Shown here piece by piece: positions 8,401-10,860 of a DNA stretch of 10,860 nucleotides. The notes beneath the pieces are model-generated. The model worked only from the letters and a program-made list of their open reading frames with translations, made no database searches and was not told where the DNA came from. A program made the position numbers and the translations under genes. Positions within the stretch are counted from its first letter, which is position 1; each line of letters opens with the position of its first letter. Source of the DNA: JAQIBY01 sp046546095 (lineage in GTDB: Bacteria > Bacteroidota > Bacteroidia > Bacteroidales > ML635J-15); the NCBI GenBank assembly GCA_046546095.1, contig JBKGYK010000086.1, forward strand, positions 1-10,860, written 5' to 3'.

Positions 8401-9337
8401 GACTAGTAAAATCACCAGGTGTTGAACCAGAGGCATAAAACACCCCATTTTGTTGTCCGGCTATGTTTACATAGGCCTGCTTGCCATCGTTGTTCAATTC
8501 AAGCCCTGTAACACTGCTGTTGGCTGTACCTGAAGCTCCAAAATCATATTCTTTGAATGCAAGGTTATCAGGATAATATGTAAAAAAGTCCTTTTTAGGA
8601 ATCTCGGGTAATTCAACTCCATAATAATTACCATAAAGCAATACTGCGTTGTTTTTAGAACGTTCAAGTTCGGTATTTTCATTCACCAATCCATCGTCCA
8701 TGGTAATACCCCCCGAGAGATGATGCGTACCACCTCTTACAATATACTCTTTTATTACTGAAGTACCTGTTTCTTTTCCACTATTATCATTGCAACTAAG
8801 ATAGAATGGACGGTCGGTTGATCCTTGATTAAAATCCCCCACTGCCATACCAACGTATTGTTCCGTGTTAAAATCTTCAATAACTCCCTGGTCTGTTACC
8901 ATCCAATCTATTTCCCGGGTTATTCTACTGTACAGTATTTCAGTATGTCCCCCGTTAATTACCGAATATACCGCATTCCAGCTACAACCACTATGATCAA
9001 GAGGATACAATAGTATCTCATCTCCTATATCATCGCTGCTGCCACTGTAATTACCCAAATACAGATTATCCAGGAATGTGCCATCCGGATCATACACTCT
9101 ATCATCCAGGATGTAAAACAAAGGCGTTCCATCATTTTGATAAGCTGCTGTAGCACCTGCTTTCGGATTGCTCAATGAAACGTTGGTTGTTAATACTTGC
9201 GGGTTGGTTGGATCCTCCCAGCTTACTTCTTTCCCATTGAAGGGCCATTTGATCATTTGTTCTGTTTGTGCTTTAAGCGAAGAACTTAATAAAAGTCCGG
9301 CCAGCACGATCATTGAAATTAATTTTGTTTTTTTCAA
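5483..9337 (-). CDS. Large secreted beta-helix protein with T9SS type A sorting domain
   Basis: A 1284-residue secreted protein of unknown function. A signal peptide (residues 1-24, KKTK then a hydrophobic core, cleavage after LKA-Q) is followed by a beta-rich N-terminal domain (about 30-400), resembling the propeller-like domains of other Bacteroidota cargo proteins (AAYQNDGTPLFYI, then DEILLYPLDHSGC). From about 452 to 860, short turns of Asn/Gly-rich strands such as YLNNVTFKDN and NGIQAISSNF indicate a right-handed parallel beta-helix. After a Cys-Pro at 900 and an acidic linker (DEEESEKE, 920-927), about 935-1170 is predicted alpha-helical with a TPR-like stretch near 1074-1101. The T9SS sorting domain spans about 1206-1284 (IFPNPVNDKL ... 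GTYIL ... VVKR). The start is TTG at 9337, because the in-frame ATG at 9313 would lose the positive n-region. Polysaccharide lyase or adhesin are possible roles; no catalytic motif is recognised. It is probably cotranscribed with the gene upstream. Confidence 0.9.
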   Translation of the reverse strand: MKKTKLISMIVLAGLLLSSSLKAQTEQMIKWPFNGKEVSWEDPTNPQVLTTNVSLSNPKAGATAAYQNDGTPLFYILDDRVYDPDGTFLDNLYLGNYSGSSDDIGDEILLYPLDHSGCSWNAVYSVINGGHTEILYSRITREIDWMVTDQGVIEDFNTEQYVGMAVGDFNQGSTDRPFYLSCNDNSGKETGTSVIKEYIVRGGTHHLSGGITMDDGLVNENTELERSKNNAVLLYGNYYGVELPEIPKKDFFTYYPDNLAFKEYDFGASGTANSSVTGLELNNDGKQAYVNIAGQQNGVFYASGSTPGDFTSHNTLTYSDNINNAQIEKARDGSYYTFRSNGEMWELGNTNAQNTYLSVGSSGMIKNSQYSDRSNRVDYYMLPDQIDGYSYNESFSSPTTCCYENTVMPVVNTMGGSVSEVSGDLKIQSDVSWTPTNNPFTTGSSTPEVYFRGDLIIEPGAKLNIDDMIIHFDVDKGIELTHALSGYGSKLDLNNTTLTAYDECESEKMWKGIEVFGNDGFQDVDPWTSTQPYVEITNSEIEYAQAGVICKDAGNAYLNNVTFKDNVKGAVYMSTNFYYSSIVDCLFKTTNDLYVDKSEIPDQHVYLAQASGIDIDGSVFKNIADETNIPNGYPDHGNGIQAISSNFSVGYTLLPDPPYYNICTFENLYYGINDLGWTASNLEVRKASFINNKGGIWVRDKSPVIVESIFNVLNSDGNSELFDSFGLYLDGCTGYQVEENSFYDGLLGCQIYNSGPVYNEIYKNNFSNLTSNGVATGIVAVGDNFEGRSKNEGLTFLCNEFNNTDYAISVLAGHLAYFDQYNLVVTDVSKQQGLLYNSYYKYAGNDFCSTSSSGEHDFYFNDAVSYLGQYEYFDNNLNPELISYDPNDISREQGSGENTCPSNLNGGVTKDSDVSLMSLDEEESEKETEIASATSDINELSLLISAETAGTNNEGEVHNQLMAGAPYLNDTILKTYLFNDQVSELSRTSVLKANSPLTDNVKESLDESGLSPELIAYLEQYQHGVNALEQLTNALNGIKVNKQQVMFDMQRTIINYPDSIDVDSYMSSLETENSAFAKKRLYEIYMYNDNFTQAENMLNDLRNLSGNNSLSISQDELFIDSLELANALNPTLAATNIENKLDRLYALAEDFNNSACTKARNALEAFGYEEYLPMTALPSEVNDKSSAATESTNDDLTRHDKQFDLEPLFNIFPNPVNDKLSVEFISPEESCSFIIMDVQGRQVKTIQKNEALGYLSIDVSELESGTYILYSPQLNQRKQFVVKR

Positions 9338-9350
9338 AGCGTTTACATTT

Positions 9351-9373
9351 TGGTTAATAATTATGGTTAATAA
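9351..9373. repeat. Tandem 10-bp direct repeat in the gap between the two T9SS cargo genes
   Basis: TGGTTAATAA occurs at 9351-9360 and again at 9364-9373, separated by TTA, giving a 13-bp period. The second copy contains the stop codon (minus-strand TAA, 9369-9367) of the upstream gene; the first lies wholly in the 29-base gap. It may reflect slippage duplication at the gene end, or AT-rich leader sequence for the TTG-started gene. No -7 promoter box is seen here, which supports cotranscription. Confidence 0.6.
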
Positions 9374-10860
9374 ATGATGATTCGTTGACTTTCGCAGGTT
9401 TTAGATTTGAAAATATATAAACCTTGTGTAAAATTACTGATATCCAATTTTGTTTTGCCACTTAATGTGCCCTTTATTACAGGCCTTCCGGCCACATCAT
9501 AAATCGTATAATTTTCAGGCAAACATGATTCAGGGTCAATCCAGATGTATTCCGTTGCCGGATTGGGATAAATTAAGCAATTATGGACATACTCAGTTGT
9601 TTGAGTATCAAGCTGCATCTCAAAACTCGGGTAATTACCATTTCCCCAGGAATCGGTTACCAATAAAAAAGATTCCGCATTTTCAGGGTATATTTTTTTT
9701 GAGCCGGCAAAGGCAAGCCGTCCGCCATCCAGTTCCACCACATCGTAAATTCTACCAAAAAATTCCTGCCCGGTGGTATCTCCCAGTGTTTTATACCACA
9801 ACATATCGGCATTGGCATTAAATCGCGCCATCCAGCCATATTCTGTACCGTTTGGTCGATATCCTCCACCCCCTACAGCAACAAACCCACCATCACTGGT
9901 TTTTTCAATGCTATGCAAAACAAATCCAGTCCAATTGGCATAAGCATTCAAATTTAAATATACTTTTTTGTTTATATTTCCCTGGTAATCTAATACATAG
10001 AATAATGGATGAAATGTGTAATTATTATCAAAAATATTCACGTAAAGGCTTCCCAATACCAATTTATCATCAAGTTCGATTATTGAATAACCTTGGGTTT
10101 GATGTGCCTCCGTTTCTTCGTAAAATATTTTAGAAAATTCAAACTCACCATCTTCATTGTAGGCTGAGAGTATAGCATGAGCAGGGCAATCATGTGCATC
10201 ATAGCACATATCCAGATTATGTCCCCATCCGGCAATGTATATGTTTGAATTTGATGCCTGCAGGACATCCCAACCATGGTAAAATCCACCATTGTATAAT
10301 GTATCTGTTGTCAACCACAAGGTTTCACCATCAGGTGTAATCTTAGATAATAACAATCTATTGCCATGCATACAGCCGTCTTTTGTTCCGGATAGTAAAA
10401 GGTTTCCATCAGATGCCATGCTGATGCTGCGATATTCCCCTTCATCGTAGCTGCAGGTATCGTAACCTTCCATGCTGTTGGTTTTCCACCACAGGCTGTC
10501 ACCGTCGGGGCTGACCTTGGCTATGCCGGGATAATAACCACCACCATCATTACCTATAAATGACCAGTAATCACCAACGCTAAATATTTCATCACCAGGT
10601 GTAATTATTAGATCATGAAAATCAGGGCTATTGACTGACTCATAATTTGTAAACCATTCAACATCACCATACGTGTCCGTTTTAAAATACATCCAATCAT
10701 TGGTAAAAAACTCACACGCATAACCTCCACCTAATATCATCCCTCCATCCGGAGTTTTTATAATGGCATAAGTTTTATTCCCGCATCCCGGGTCAAAGTT
10801 GTATGTTTTAAAAAAGGTGCTGTCCTGCGCCACTACTTGAAATCCTGTAACTAACAGCAA
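9367..10860 (-). CDS. Secreted seven-repeat beta-propeller protein with T9SS sorting domain, 5' end outside the window
   Basis: The visible 497 residues begin inside a signal peptide: a hydrophobic LLLVTGF then VVAQ-D, a plausible cleavage site. The TTG at the very edge is not taken as the start; the charged n-region should lie beyond 10860. Seven repeats follow at about residues 29-72, 80-128, 142-186, 196-246, 257-303, 314-360 and 369-410. Each has a strand like IIKTPDGGMILGGG, then a variable loop, then a strand ending in DGDSLWWKT-like sequence. This fits a seven-bladed propeller of the kind common in Bacteroidota secreted proteins. The sorting domain covers about 427-497 (LIYPNPATEYIWI ... 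DVAGRPV ... GLYIFK). Cysteines at 26, 49, 136, 163, 219 and 225 could form disulfides. It should be exported by Sec, then T9SS, to the surface or medium. No enzymatic motif is seen; binding or scaffold functions are possible. Confidence 0.88.
   Translation of the reverse strand: MLLVTGFQVVAQDSTFFKTYNFDPGCGNKTYAIIKTPDGGMILGGGYACEFFTNDWMYFKTDTYGDVEWFTNYESVNSPDFHDLIITPGDEIFSVGDYWSFIGNDGGGYYPGIAKVSPDGDSLWWKTNSMEGYDTCSYDEGEYRSISMASDGNLLLSGTKDGCMHGNRLLLSKITPDGETLWLTTDTLYNGGFYHGWDVLQASNSNIYIAGWGHNLDMCYDAHDCPAHAILSAYNEDGEFEFSKIFYEETEAHQTQGYSIIELDDKLVLGSLYVNIFDNNYTFHPLFYVLDYQGNINKKVYLNLNAYANWTGFVLHSIEKTSDGGFVAVGGGGYRPNGTEYGWMARFNANADMLWYKTLGDTTGQEFFGRIYDVVELDGGRLAFAGSKKIYPENAESFLLVTDSWGNGNYPSFEMQLDTQTTEYVHNCLIYPNPATEYIWIDPESCLPENYTIYDVAGRPVIKGTLSGKTKLDISNFTQGLYIFKSKTCESQRIIIY

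Noticed and set aside
10858..10860. TTG at the window edge as start of the propeller gene
   Set aside because: The frame is still open at the edge and begins within a hydrophobic signal peptide core without a charged n-region, so the true start is probably outside.
1..10860. Search for CRISPR arrays, tRNA/rRNA genes, transposases and defence genes
   Set aside because: No regularly spaced repeats, cloverleaf-like segments, IS ends or matching proteins were seen on either strand.

Overview
The window most likely comes from a member of the Bacteroidota, probably an environmental Bacteroidia-type organism. Two large secreted proteins end in type IX secretion (T9SS) type A sorting domains, which are largely confined to this phylum. 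The start codons have AT-rich leaders without clear Shine-Dalgarno sequences, and boxes resembling the phylum's TAnnTTTG -7 element lie upstream of dnaG and between mqnB and folE. Genus cannot be fixed by reading alone.

Layout. Positions 1-387 are mostly non-coding, with at best the edge of an unrecognised minus-strand gene at the left end. A complete DNA primase gene (dnaG, +, 388-2328) follows. Convergent to it is a two-gene minus-strand unit, mqnB then mqnD (3804 to 2366). These genes overlap by ATGA and encode two steps of the futalosine route to menaquinone: futalosine hydrolase and 1,4-dihydroxy-6-naphthoate synthase. A 64-bp divergent intergenic region separates mqnB from folE (GTP cyclohydrolase I, +, 3869-4495). 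It holds a perfect 7-bp inverted repeat and abutting, oppositely oriented -7-like boxes. fabD (malonyl-CoA:ACP transacylase, +, 4517-5395) follows folE after 21 bp. A strong hairpin at 5424-5462 then serves as terminator for both fabD and the convergent genes to its right.

The right half (5483-10860) is a minus-strand pair of secreted T9SS cargo genes separated by 29 bp. The upstream gene, cut by the window end, encodes seven propeller-like repeats plus a sorting domain. The downstream gene encodes 1284 residues: signal peptide, N-terminal beta-rich domain, long right-handed beta-helix, alpha-helical TPR-like domain and sorting domain. Their roles are unknown, but secretion to the surface or medium is well supported.

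Overall this is a housekeeping block (replication, menaquinone, folate/pterin, fatty acid synthesis) next to an accessory surface-protein operon. I see no mobile element, CRISPR array, tRNA, rRNA or defence system. The least explained items are the large beta-helix/helical cargo protein, the divergent mqnB-folE control region, and the short stop-interrupted reading frame at the left end.
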